A program made the position numbers and the translations under genes. Positions 53,262 to 62,865 of a stretch of DNA of 64,000 nucleotides are shown one piece after another. The notes below the pieces were generated by a model, which saw nothing but the letters and a program-made list of their open reading frames with translations, was not told where the DNA came from and ran no database searches. Position 1 is the stretch's first letter. Every line of letters starts with the position of its first letter. The stretch is from NCBI RefSeq assembly GCF_000518485.1, contig NZ_KI912443.1:124001-188000 (forward strand). The letters run 5' to 3'. The stretch comes from Olleya marilimosa CAM030. Its GTDB lineage: Bacteria; Bacteroidota; Bacteroidia; Flavobacteriales; Flavobacteriaceae.

Positions 53262-54638
53262 TTATTTAGTTATAAATACATATGTTGGAGCACTAGGATC
53301 TGTAAAATCTAATTTAATATCATAAACTCCAGCAGTTACAACAATGTTATTATCACTATCAGTATCTAATACACCATCAAGTGTTGCATCACCATAGTTA
53401 GTTAAAGACCAATCTTCATTTAAGCGTATTTTAATTTCGCCATCAATTAAGGTCACGTTTTCTGCTAACCATTGTGAGTCTGTTAAAGGTGTAAAAGTAG
53501 CATCAGGACCTGCGTTACCCCAATCATTATAACCAGAACCTACAACTCCCCATAAATCAGTTGGCACTAATGTGTAAGAAAAATCGTTTAAGTTTATAGT
53601 CATTAAATAGAATCCTGCAGTTACAGCAATGTTGTTATCACTATCAGTATCTAATACACCATCAAGTGTTGCATCACCATAGTTTGGTAATCCCCAATCT
53701 TGATTAAATCTAACTTTCATCTCACCATCAATTAGTTTAACACCTACTTTAAAAGTATCTGTTGTGTAATCATAATGGAATTTAGCATCAGGTCCAGCAT
53801 TTCCCCAATCGTTGTATGCAGAACCAACAATTCCGTAAGAAAAAGCTTCAATAGTATAAGCTAATGTGTTTGTGTTAAATACAATTTTATAGTCTCCAGC
53901 AGTTACTGCTATGTTATTATCGTTATCAGCATCAAAAACTCCATCTAAAGTTGCATCTCCATAATTAGGTAGTGACCAATCATTACTTTGTCTAACTTTA
54001 AACTCTCCATCTTTTAAATTAACATAAGCTACCACAACATCAGGATCTGAAGTTGTGTAAAATGGTAAGTCTGGACCAGCATTTCCCCAATCGTTAGCTG
54101 CAGATCCTACAACTCCCCAAATAGATGGTTCTATTCCAGATCCACCACCACCATTAGTAGTAGGAGGTAAGTAAACGTTTAATACTTGTGGAAAAGACAT
54201 TAACTCTGTTCCATTTCCAGTATCACCAACGTAAGCTCTTAATCTAAAAGTAATACTTCCTGCATTTAGCTCTGGTGTTGCAGGATCGTTATTTAAACCT
54301 GCTTCTTCCGCAATAGATAACATGTCTCCAATAGTCACAGCTAGCTCATTAGCACTTGTTGTTTCTACAACAACCATATCTGTAAAGTCTCCAGTTAATG
54401 AACGTTGTAGCTCATAAGACGTATTAGTAGGGACATTAAAATTAGCATCATCCCAAGTAAATCTTTCTGCGATGTTACTAGACGCTTGAGATGTTAAAAC
54501 ATATTGTTCTAAAAAAGAATTTGAAAAGGTAAAATCACCTGTTGGAGCTGCTGTGAAAACTAAATCATCGTCTTCTTGACAAGAGTTAAAGCCAATCATA
54601 GCGATAACTACAAGTAATAAAATTTTAAAATTTTTCAT
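53262..54638 (-). CDS. SusE-like starch-binding surface lipoprotein with three repeats
   Basis: A 458-residue lipoprotein (signal ending IGFNSC, Cys20). An N-terminal Ig-like domain (about 25-160) and a Gly-rich linker (TTNGGGGSG) precede three tandem domains (about 174-265, 269-361, 363-456). Each has the motif VVGSxxNDWGNAGPD, a DGExKxR strand and YGDATLDGVxDxDxDNNI. This is SusE/SusF-type architecture, where such modules bind starch at the outer surface. The repeats are also near identical at DNA level. Confidence 0.85.
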   Translation of the reverse strand: MKNFKILLLVVIAMIGFNSCQEDDDLVFTAAPTGDFTFSNSFLEQYVLTSQASSNIAERFTWDDANFNVPTNTSYELQRSLTGDFTDMVVVETTSANELAVTIGDMLSIAEEAGLNNDPATPELNAGSITFRLRAYVGDTGNGTELMSFPQVLNVYLPPTTNGGGGSGIEPSIWGVVGSAANDWGNAGPDLPFYTTSDPDVVVAYVNLKDGEFKVRQSNDWSLPNYGDATLDGVFDADNDNNIAVTAGDYKIVFNTNTLAYTIEAFSYGIVGSAYNDWGNAGPDAKFHYDYTTDTFKVGVKLIDGEMKVRFNQDWGLPNYGDATLDGVLDTDSDNNIAVTAGFYLMTINLNDFSYTLVPTDLWGVVGSGYNDWGNAGPDATFTPLTDSQWLAENVTLIDGEIKIRLNEDWSLTNYGDATLDGVLDTDSDNNIVVTAGVYDIKLDFTDPSAPTYVFITK

Positions 54639-54653
54639 TGTTATTTTATTTAG

Positions 54654-56201
54654 TTAGTAACCTGTATTTTGTTGTAAATTTGGATTTGCTTCTAAAGCTG
54701 TTTGTGGAATAGGAAATACATTATATGTGTCAGGAATTGAAGTTCCGTTTAAAGTTCCACCTTTCCAAGGCCATAAGTAGCTTCCTCCTGTAAATTTTCC
54801 AAAACGAATTAAATCTGTTCTTCTGTGTCCTTCAAGGTTTAATTCTCTACCTCTTTCATCTATGATAAAGTCTAAGTTTAACTCTCCCATTGAAATAGTT
54901 GTTGCATGTGATCGTGTTCTTACTAAATTAACATAGTTTAAAGCGTCTGTCATGCTTGCTCCAGCTGCACCACGAAGTGCACATTCTGCATACATAAGGT
55001 AAGCGTCTGCTAAACGGTATAAAGGAAAATCTGTTCCAGAAAAACTTGTAGGAGTATATTCTGAATTAAATGTTGTGTTTCTAAATTTTGTTGAAGGATA
55101 ACCATCTGTCCATACAGTGTAGTCATTCATTTCATAGTTGTGACCTTCAGTCCAAAATAAATCAGCTCTATCATCTGTAGATGTGTCTAAATCTCCAAAT
55201 AATCCATACCAAGCTTTAGTGGCTCTGTGTCCTTGCCAACCTTCTGTTGCTCCAAATTCTGAAATAGTTATTGTGTCTGGACTTAAGCTTCCGTTTACAA
55301 TATAAGTTGTGTTTCCATAACTTTGGCTTACAATTGGATCTGCGATTAGTGGATAAATAATTTCTGTAGACATATCATTATCTCCTGAGAAATTTTCAAC
55401 AAAATTATCTGTTAAGGTATAACCACCTTCAGTAATAACTTTATTTACATAAATATATGCTTGATCATATCTTGGTGTCCCTGTATAGACTTCAGCATTT
55501 AAATAAAGTTTTGCTAATAACATGTCTACAACGTAGGTGTTTGCTCTTCCATAACCGTTAAAGGTTCCTATTAATGGTTCAATTTCTAAAAGTTCAGACT
55601 CTACGTAATTAAATAGTTCTTCTCTTGAAGATTCAGGTAAAAGTTCTGATTGACCAAAGTTTTCATCAGTAGCTAAAACACCTTTTCCAAAAACATCGAT
55701 TACATAAAAGTAAGCTAGCGCTCTTAAAAATCTTACCTCAGATACAACTGACTCGCCAGCATCAGTGCTTGCGCTATTTAATACATTAAGTAAGTTGTTA
55801 CATTGAGGGATTGTGTAGTAAGCTCTGTTATATAAATATCTAAAAAACTTATTATTACTTGTCCATTCTGATGTTGTTGTAAGTTGATCTAATCCATCAT
55901 CTCCCCAACGATTTTTCATTCCGTCTGCAGTAAAGTCTTGTAAATTTACAATTCCTCTTAAAAAAGGAGATTCTCCTGCGTCGTCACTTATATCAGAACT
56001 TCCAGGACCACTTGGACCTGACAATGCAAATGATGCATATAGTCTAGATAAAATACCTTCTACAGCATTTGGATCATTTTCTAATAATTGTTCCAAAGTT
56101 AATTCTACTTTAGGCGCTGTGTCAAGGTCATCAACACAAGACGATAGTGTTGTAAATAACGCTAGCCCTAAAACTGTTAATATTATTTTTTTCATGTTCA
56201 T
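54654..56201 (-). CDS. SusD/RagB-family starch-binding lipoprotein
   Basis: A 515-residue surface lipoprotein (signal ending SSC, Cys22). SusD features include the helical TPR-like bundle, RAYYTIPQCNNLLNVL, VRFLRALAYFYVIDVFG, and the C-terminal LVRTRSHATTISMGELNLDFIIDERGRELNLEGHRRTDLIRFGKF. It caps the SusC pore and binds oligosaccharide. 6 bases from susC and 15 from susE, so one operon. Confidence 0.95.
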   Translation of the reverse strand: MNMKKIILTVLGLALFTTLSSCVDDLDTAPKVELTLEQLLENDPNAVEGILSRLYASFALSGPSGPGSSDISDDAGESPFLRGIVNLQDFTADGMKNRWGDDGLDQLTTTSEWTSNNKFFRYLYNRAYYTIPQCNNLLNVLNSASTDAGESVVSEVRFLRALAYFYVIDVFGKGVLATDENFGQSELLPESSREELFNYVESELLEIEPLIGTFNGYGRANTYVVDMLLAKLYLNAEVYTGTPRYDQAYIYVNKVITEGGYTLTDNFVENFSGDNDMSTEIIYPLIADPIVSQSYGNTTYIVNGSLSPDTITISEFGATEGWQGHRATKAWYGLFGDLDTSTDDRADLFWTEGHNYEMNDYTVWTDGYPSTKFRNTTFNSEYTPTSFSGTDFPLYRLADAYLMYAECALRGAAGASMTDALNYVNLVRTRSHATTISMGELNLDFIIDERGRELNLEGHRRTDLIRFGKFTGGSYLWPWKGGTLNGTSIPDTYNVFPIPQTALEANPNLQQNTGY

Positions 56202-56207
56202 AGTTTT

Positions 56208-59200
56208 TTAAAAATCAATATTCACACCCATGCTAATTGTTGTAGGTCTTGGATAGAAAGCACCATCAATACCACCATTATTTTCTGGATCTTGACCTTC
56301 GTAATTAGTAATAATAAATGGATTGTTAACCGATCCATAAATTCTCATACTTGTGTTTTTAATAAAATTACTATCAAAGTTATAACCTACAACAATGTTT
56401 TGACATCTTAAAAATGATGCATCTTGTAGGAAGTAATCTGAAAACTGAGTATTACCAATAACTTCATCAAACACAGGGTTAGCTGCACCATCATAAAAGT
56501 TTAAAACATTTGTAATACTTGTGTTGTTGTTTGGCTCTGCACTACCTGTGTGGCCATATCTTAATTCATTAAAGTCATAAAGTTTTCCGTCTAATTGTCC
56601 TCTAAAACTTGCTGATAAATCCCAGTTTTTGTAGTTAACATTTAGTCCAAAACCAAACGTCCAATTAGGTGCTAAAGCCTCAAAGTACTTATCGTCTTCT
56701 GTTATTTGATTGTCACCATTTAAATCTACAAAAGCACCAGGAATTGGGTTTCCAGAAGCATCGTATACTTGTTTAAATACACCAGCTAAACCAGGTTCTT
56801 CCCCTAATTTATTAAAAAACAAATTAGAACCTGTTCCTAAAAGACCTCCTCCAATTCTTAAAGTGTTTATACCACCTAAATCAGTTACTTCTGTTGTAGC
56901 GTAGCTAATGTTTCCGTTAAACGATAGGTTGAAATCTTCATTCTGAACAGGGTTAAGGTTTAGGTTAAGTTCAAAACCTTCACTTTCTGTTGTTCCTACG
57001 TTTTTAATAAATGAATCTGTTAAACCTTGTCCTGGCGGAATTAAAGCATCTGTTAATAGGTCTGTTGTCTCTCTCTTAAAGATGTCAAAAGAACCACTAA
57101 TTAAGCTGTTTTTAAAGAAGTTGAAGTCTAAACCTAAGTTGTAAGTTGATGTTTTTTCCCAAGTTAACCCTGTTTGAAATGGTAATGCCGAATATAAATT
57201 AGCACCTGGAAGGTATTGACTGTTTTGAGATCCTACTGCAAAAAGTGGGCTAGTTGGATAAAACGTCCCAACTGCTCCTGAAATATTTTGTTGACCTGTC
57301 TTACCATAACCTAATCTTAATTTTAAGTCGTTTACAAAGTTAACATCCTTTAAAAAGTTTTCTTGTTTGATTTTCCAAGCTAAAGCTGCTGCTGGAAAAA
57401 ATCCCCATGCTTCTTCTGCCCAAATATCATCGGTTACAAAAAATGACGAACCATCTGCTCTTAATGATACAGTTACTAGGTACTTGTCTAATATGTTTAC
57501 GTTAGTACGTCCAAAAAACGATTGTAAGTTTTGATCGTTATAATATCTATTATTAGGGTTTTCTGGATTAAAATCTACTTCTCTAAAACCTGTATCTACG
57601 TTGTTACGGAAACGATCGCTATTTCCATCTGTTTTAAAGTTTTGGTAAGAATAACCCAATTGTACATCATATCTAGTTATTAAGCCTTCTTCTATATTTT
57701 TAGCATATTGTAAATACGAATCAAAAGTAGCGTTAGTAATGTGTTGTCTCTCTCTATAGCTAACACCTGGATTAAAAACTACTGCATTATCATTTGTAGT
57801 ATCAATACCAAATGCAGAAATGGCATTATTGTCAAAGCTTTCTTTTATTTTAGAACGTGATGCGTCTAATCCAACATTTACAACCGCTTTTAATTCTGGT
57901 AAAAAAGGCATGGTATAATCAAATTCTACATTTCCTAAAAATCTGTAAGCTCTTTCAGGTCTTTCTCTTTGCTCTAATAGTGCTAATGGGTTTGATTGTC
58001 CATCAATTAATAATCTTGTACCATCTAAAGCTGTATTAGTATAGTATCCTCCAAAAATCGAATTATTATCATACACAGGTTTTGTTGGGTCAAAAACAAT
58101 TGCACCTCCCAACGCACCACCTGCATCTGTAGCATTTTTATCTACAAAAGTTAATTTAGCATTGGCATCAATTTTTAAATTATCATTTAATAATTTTGGA
58201 GATAATTTAAAGGCAGCACTATAACGTTTATAATCGTCTGTTCTTACAACACCTTCTAAATCACTATAACCTACAGAAGCTCTAAAAGGTAATACACCTC
58301 CAAGGTTAGCTCTAACACTAAAGTTGGTATTACTAGAAATAGCAGTTCTTAAAATGGCATCTCTCCAATTAGTGTCATAAACAGCTCTGTTTTCTGTTCC
58401 CGTGATATTTCCATCCGTATCGTAAATATTTACCTGGATAATGCTAGAAGGTTCAGTGGTTGAAACTTCTCCAACTGGTACTCCTAATTCTGATTGGTAT
58501 GTTGGATGATATTGTTTAATAAAACGAACATATTCTTCGCTATTCATCATATCTAAACCTTCACCTGCACTATCAACTGACACATTAGTGGAAAATGTAT
58601 ATTTTGCTTCGCCAGAAGTTCCTTTTTTAGTTGTAATAATAATAACACCATTAGATGCTCTAGATCCATAAATAGCAGTAGCAGAAGCATCTTTTAAAAT
58701 AGAAAAGCTTTCTACATCATTTGGGTTAATTAATGATAAAGGGTTTGATACTCCAGCTGGATTTTGACCTCCAAGAGCAACACCATCAATTACAATTAAT
58801 GGACTGTTATCGGCAAATAAAGATGCGCCACCACGTATTCTAATTGTTGGAGCAGAGTCAGGTGATCCACCACTATCGGTAATTCTTACACCTGCTGCTT
58901 TACCTCGTAATAATTGATCTGTAGATGTAATGGCTCCTTTATTAAAATCTTCAGAAGTAACAACATCCACAGATCCTGTTAAGTCTTCTTTTTTAACACT
59001 ACCATATCCTATAATAACGACTTCTTCAAGTTGCGCAGCGTCCTCTACTAAACTTACATCAATTTTTGATTGTCCGTTATAAGTAATTTCTTGAGATAAA
59101 TAGCCAATGTAAGAAAAGACTAATACATCTCCGTTTTCAACCTCTAGAGTATAATTACCATCAAAATCGGTTGCTGTTCCTCTGGATGTATCCTTAATTA

Positions 59201-59330
59201 TAACATTAACCGTAGGTATTGGTAAGGCTGTAGCTTGTTCTGTAACTGTACCTGTGACTGTACTTTGCGCAAGTATAATCGTTGGTAAAAACAGTAAAGC
59301 TAATAGTAGCCTTTTAAAAATTGTTTTCAT
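56208..59330 (-). CDS. SusC/RagA-family TonB-dependent oligosaccharide transporter
   Basis: A 1040-residue outer-membrane receptor. Signal peptide (ends ILAQ), a carboxypeptidase-regulatory-like domain (about 22-100, VTGTVTEQATALPIPTVNV), a TonB-box-like EEVVIIGYG, the plug domain (about 115-235) and a 22-strand barrel ending in TTISMGVNIDF. Length is standard. With SusD it imports maltodextrins, energised by TonB-ExbB-ExbD. Preceded by a divergent LacI gene and a 16-bp operator. Confidence 0.96.
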   Translation of the reverse strand: MKTIFKRLLLALLFLPTIILAQSTVTGTVTEQATALPIPTVNVIIKDTSRGTATDFDGNYTLEVENGDVLVFSYIGYLSQEITYNGQSKIDVSLVEDAAQLEEVVIIGYGSVKKEDLTGSVDVVTSEDFNKGAITSTDQLLRGKAAGVRITDSGGSPDSAPTIRIRGGASLFADNSPLIVIDGVALGGQNPAGVSNPLSLINPNDVESFSILKDASATAIYGSRASNGVIIITTKKGTSGEAKYTFSTNVSVDSAGEGLDMMNSEEYVRFIKQYHPTYQSELGVPVGEVSTTEPSSIIQVNIYDTDGNITGTENRAVYDTNWRDAILRTAISSNTNFSVRANLGGVLPFRASVGYSDLEGVVRTDDYKRYSAAFKLSPKLLNDNLKIDANAKLTFVDKNATDAGGALGGAIVFDPTKPVYDNNSIFGGYYTNTALDGTRLLIDGQSNPLALLEQRERPERAYRFLGNVEFDYTMPFLPELKAVVNVGLDASRSKIKESFDNNAISAFGIDTTNDNAVVFNPGVSYRERQHITNATFDSYLQYAKNIEEGLITRYDVQLGYSYQNFKTDGNSDRFRNNVDTGFREVDFNPENPNNRYYNDQNLQSFFGRTNVNILDKYLVTVSLRADGSSFFVTDDIWAEEAWGFFPAAALAWKIKQENFLKDVNFVNDLKLRLGYGKTGQQNISGAVGTFYPTSPLFAVGSQNSQYLPGANLYSALPFQTGLTWEKTSTYNLGLDFNFFKNSLISGSFDIFKRETTDLLTDALIPPGQGLTDSFIKNVGTTESEGFELNLNLNPVQNEDFNLSFNGNISYATTEVTDLGGINTLRIGGGLLGTGSNLFFNKLGEEPGLAGVFKQVYDASGNPIPGAFVDLNGDNQITEDDKYFEALAPNWTFGFGLNVNYKNWDLSASFRGQLDGKLYDFNELRYGHTGSAEPNNNTSITNVLNFYDGAANPVFDEVIGNTQFSDYFLQDASFLRCQNIVVGYNFDSNFIKNTSMRIYGSVNNPFIITNYEGQDPENNGGIDGAFYPRPTTISMGVNIDF

Positions 59331-59437
59331 ACAATAATATTAAGTTAGTTTAAATTTTAAATGTATATTTTTACTTCTCGATGATAAATCTATGTAAATT
59401 TTATGTTAATATTTTGTCACCTCTTGTATATCAGGCA

Positions 59438-59453
59438 ACGAAAACGTTTTCGT
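59438..59453. promoter_or_regulatory. LacI-family operator, 16-bp perfect palindrome
   Basis: ACGAAAACGTTTTCGT in the divergent region between susC and lacI has the central CG symmetry and length typical of LacI/GalR sites. It lies about 46 bases upstream of a weak -7-like box of susC (59392-59385), so either repression or activation is possible. Confidence 0.75.
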
Positions 59454-59598
59454 GTTGACAACTTTTTGAGTATTTAAGATTATTGCCTACTAAATAATGA
59501 ATTATCGTCATTTTTTAATGGATATTTGACCTAATCCAATAAGTTTAACCTCTTATATTTGATAAATCTTAATCAAGTATTTCATTTTTATTATACTT

Positions 59599-60639
59599 AT
59601 GAAAAAAAAAATCACCCTAAAACAAATAGCTAGAGAACTAGATGTGTCAATATCTACTGTGTCTAAAGCACTTAGAAATAGTATAGAAATTAGTGAAGAC
59701 ACACGTCAAAAAGTACAAGCTTTTGCTAAGTTTTATAACTACAGACCAAATAATATAGCATTAAGTTTAAAAAATAGAAAGACTAAAACTATAGGTATTA
59801 TTATTCCAGAAATAGTACATCACTTTTTCTCTAAAGTTATTAGTGGTATTGAGGCTGTTGCTAATAAACGAGGTTATAATGTTATTGTAGGATTGTCCAA
59901 CGAGTCCTTTGCTAAGGAGGTAATTAACATGGAAATGTTAGCTAACGGAAGTATAGATGGTTTTATATTGTCTATAGCTAAAGAAACCTTGCAACAACAA
60001 GATTATCATCATTTTACTGAAACCATTAGTCAAGGTATGCCCATTGTTATGTTTGATCGTGTTGTAAATGATATAAAATGTGATAAGGTAATTGTAGATG
60101 ATGCCCAAGGCGCAAAAAAAGCAGTGACAAAATTAATTCATAATGGTTGTAAAAATATCGCAATTATAACTACTAAAGATTACGTAAGCGTTGGTAAGTT
60201 AAGAACACAAGGTTATTTGGATGCTTTAGAGGCACACAAAATAAACCCTAAAGCGAGCTTAGTTTTAAAGGTTGATGACGAATTATTATCTGAAGACCAT
60301 TTAGATTCTCTTGAAAAAGAAATAGAACACTTATTTAATAAAAACAAAAAACTTGACGGAATTTTTGCAGTTAACGAGCTTTATGCAATCACAGCAATGA
60401 AGGTTGCTAGAAAGCTTGGCTTAAAAATGCCAGAAGATTTGCAAATCATTGGTTTTACAGATGGTGTCTTGTCTAAACACGCTGTGCCAACTTTAACAAC
60501 AGTAAGTCAGCATGGTCAAAAAATTGGTGAAAAAGCTGCCGAATTATTGATAAATAATTTAGAAAGAGAAGATGAAGAAGACATCTACGAAACAGTAATT
60601 ATTGAAACTGAATTAATAGAACGTGAGTCCACAAAATAA
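59599..60639 (+). CDS. LacI-family transcriptional regulator of the starch locus
   Basis: A 346-residue regulator. The N-terminal helix-turn-helix (KITLKQIARELDVSISTVSKAL) and hinge (about 50-60) are followed by a periplasmic-binding-protein-like effector domain (KTKTIGIIIPEIVHHFFSKVISGIEA, FDRVV, DGIFAVNELYAITAM). It lies between divergent susC and the maltose utilisation genes, so it should control both, probably in response to a maltodextrin or sugar phosphate. The palindrome at 59438 is its likely site. Confidence 0.92.
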   Translation: MKKKITLKQIARELDVSISTVSKALRNSIEISEDTRQKVQAFAKFYNYRPNNIALSLKNRKTKTIGIIIPEIVHHFFSKVISGIEAVANKRGYNVIVGLSNESFAKEVINMEMLANGSIDGFILSIAKETLQQQDYHHFTETISQGMPIVMFDRVVNDIKCDKVIVDDAQGAKKAVTKLIHNGCKNIAIITTKDYVSVGKLRTQGYLDALEAHKINPKASLVLKVDDELLSEDHLDSLEKEIEHLFNKNKKLDGIFAVNELYAITAMKVARKLGLKMPEDLQIIGFTDGVLSKHAVPTLTTVSQHGQKIGEKAAELLINNLEREDEEDIYETVIIETELIERESTK

Positions 60640-60716
60640 AAAATTAACATTGCTCATTTAAAAACTTTTATATCTTTACAGCATTCAAAACTTATATTTT
60701 TACTTCTCAGGTAATA

Positions 60717-60724
60717 TAGTTTTG
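60717..60724 (+). promoter_or_regulatory. -7 promoter box of the maltose operon
   Basis: TAGTTTTG matches TAnnTTTG, 47 bases before the MFS ATG. No copy of the LacI palindrome was seen here. Confidence 0.5.
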
Positions 60725-60771
60725 ATAGGTTTTTTCGCTTATCAAATAGTATCAACTAATAAAATACTATT

Positions 60772-62145
60772 ATGAAAAAACGCACGCTTGGCTTTTGGGA
60801 AATCTGGAACATGAGTTTTGGTTTTCTAGGAATCCAATTTGGTTTTGCATTACAAGGAGGCTTCATGTCTCGAATATTTCAAACATTAGGAGCAAGTAAA
60901 GACGAAATCCCATTATTATGGATTGCAGCACCTTTAACTGGTTTATTGGTTCAGCCAATAATTGGTTACATGAGTGATCGTACTTGGAGTGTTAAATGGG
61001 GAAGACGTAGACCGTTTTTCTTAATTGGAGCAATCTTAAGTTCGTTAGCATTATTTTTTGTGCCTTATTCTCCAGCACTGTGGGTAGCAGCAGGATTTTT
61101 ATGGATTTTAGATGCTTCAATCAATGTGTCCATGGAACCCTTTAGGGCTTTAGTAGCAGATAAATTACCTGACTCTCAAAGATCTTATGGATTTGTTGTA
61201 CAAACCTTAATTATAGGTATTGGTACTTGGGTTGCTAGTAATTTACCATGGATGGTGTCTCAATTTGGAGTTAGCGATTCTGCAGACTCTGGTGTAATTA
61301 CAGACTCAGTTAAAATTGCTTTTGCAATAGGCGCATTTGTTTTTTTAGCTAGTATCCTTTACACTGTTTTTACTACAACAGAATATCCTCCAGAAGACAT
61401 GGAAGAGTTTAATCGCGAAAAAGCTAAAAAGAACAACTTCATTCCAGACATTTTAAATAATATTGGTAACATGCCATTAACTATGAAAAAATTAGGAGTC
61501 ATCCAATTCTTTTCTTGGTTTGCCTTTTTTACTATGTGGAGTTTAGCTAATCCAGCACTTACAGAGCATGTGTTTAATACTCCTGCTCCAATAGAAAGTG
61601 CTTTTGATATGGCAGATACTGTGCAAAAAGCTGCATTTGACACACAAAATACAGCCTTTCAAAAATCATCAAATTTAGTAGGTTCAGCAATGGGTGTATA
61701 TGGATTATCCTCTATGGCTTTTGCATTATTACTAGTGCTATATACAGCCAAAAGGCGCATAAACCGTAAGCTAGTACATATGGTATCACTAATGTTAGGT
61801 GGTGTAGGGTTTTTGTTAATGAATTATGCTTCACCAGAACACTTAAAGTATTGCTTTATTCTTATTGGTTTTGCTTGGGGAAGTATTCTGTCCATGCCAT
61901 ATGCTATGTTATCTAGTTCAGTAGACCCAAAAAAAATGGGTGTAATTATGGGAATATTCAACATGTTTATTGTAATCCCACAAATTATTGCAGCTCTTGG
62001 AGGTATTAATTTTATATCAAGTTTATTAGGAGAAGAAACAATAAATGCGATGACAGTTGCAGGAATTAGTTTAATAATTGCAGGTCTTTGCAACTTATTA
62101 ATTACAAACAAAAATGCAATTTCATATCAAGCAGAAGAAATTTAA
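60772..62145 (+). CDS. MFS sugar (maltose-type) transporter
   Basis: A 457-residue inner-membrane carrier with about 12 helices. MFS features: GYMSDRTWSVKWGRRRPFFLIGA after helix 2, and PFRALVADKLPDSQRS. The family is close to the glycoside-pentoside-hexuronide/SLC45-like group used for maltose or sucrose. Position at the head of the maltose phosphorylase operon supports maltose. pgmB follows after 3 bases. Confidence 0.88.
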   Translation: MKKRTLGFWEIWNMSFGFLGIQFGFALQGGFMSRIFQTLGASKDEIPLLWIAAPLTGLLVQPIIGYMSDRTWSVKWGRRRPFFLIGAILSSLALFFVPYSPALWVAAGFLWILDASINVSMEPFRALVADKLPDSQRSYGFVVQTLIIGIGTWVASNLPWMVSQFGVSDSADSGVITDSVKIAFAIGAFVFLASILYTVFTTTEYPPEDMEEFNREKAKKNNFIPDILNNIGNMPLTMKKLGVIQFFSWFAFFTMWSLANPALTEHVFNTPAPIESAFDMADTVQKAAFDTQNTAFQKSSNLVGSAMGVYGLSSMAFALLLVLYTAKRRINRKLVHMVSLMLGGVGFLLMNYASPEHLKYCFILIGFAWGSILSMPYAMLSSSVDPKKMGVIMGIFNMFIVIPQIIAALGGINFISSLLGEETINAMTVAGISLIIAGLCNLLITNKNAISYQAEEI

Positions 62146-62148
62146 AAG

Positions 62149-62805
62149 ATGAATAAAAAAGGATTCATATTCGATTTAGATGGTGTCATAGTAGACACTG
62201 CAAAATATCACTTTTTAGCTTGGCAAAACCTTGCTAAAAGTATAGATATAGATTTTACACACGAGCAAAACGAACAACTTAAAGGTGTTAGCCGAGTAAA
62301 ATCATTAGAAAAAATACTGGAATGGGGAAATAAAACCATTTCAGAAGAGCTATTTACCTCGTTAATGGGTAAAAAAAATGAAGAATATCTAAGCTTCATT
62401 TCAAAAATGACAGATGAAGAAATTTTATCAGATGTACCAAGAGTATTAGATTATTTAATAGAAAAGGCACAGCCAATTTCCTTGGGTTCTGCAAGTAAAA
62501 ATGCACGACCAATTTTAGAAAAAGTCCATTTGCTTTCAAAGTTTGATGCTATTGTGGATGGAAACGATGTTAGTAAAGCAAAACCAAATCCAGAAGTGTT
62601 TTTAATAGCTGCACAACATTTAAACATGAAACCAGAAGATTGTATTGTTTTTGAAGATTCTGTAGCTGGTGTTCAAGCTGCAAATACTGCAAATATGATT
62701 TCTATTGGTATTGGTGAAAAAGACGTATTACATGAAGCAGATTACATTTTTTCAGATTTTACTGAAATTGAAAATAGCTTTATAGAAGAATTAATAAATA
62801 GATAA
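62149..62805 (+). CDS. pgmB: beta-phosphoglucomutase
   Basis: A 218-residue HAD-superfamily enzyme interconverting beta-glucose-1-phosphate and glucose-6-phosphate. Motif I is FDLDGVIVDT with nucleophile D9 and acid/base D11; motif II LGSASKN; motif III and IV KAKPNPEVFL and CIVFEDSVAGVQAA. The helical cap contains LKGVSRVKSLEKIL, typical of PgmB. Between MFS and GH65 genes, as expected for maltose phosphorolysis. Confidence 0.94.
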   Translation: MNKKGFIFDLDGVIVDTAKYHFLAWQNLAKSIDIDFTHEQNEQLKGVSRVKSLEKILEWGNKTISEELFTSLMGKKNEEYLSFISKMTDEEILSDVPRVLDYLIEKAQPISLGSASKNARPILEKVHLLSKFDAIVDGNDVSKAKPNPEVFLIAAQHLNMKPEDCIVFEDSVAGVQAANTANMISIGIGEKDVLHEADYIFSDFTEIENSFIEELINR

Positions 62806-62865
62806 AAAATGTTGAAAGTCACGCTTATTTTATTCAAAGTGATTTTCATCAAAAAAATATAAAAA

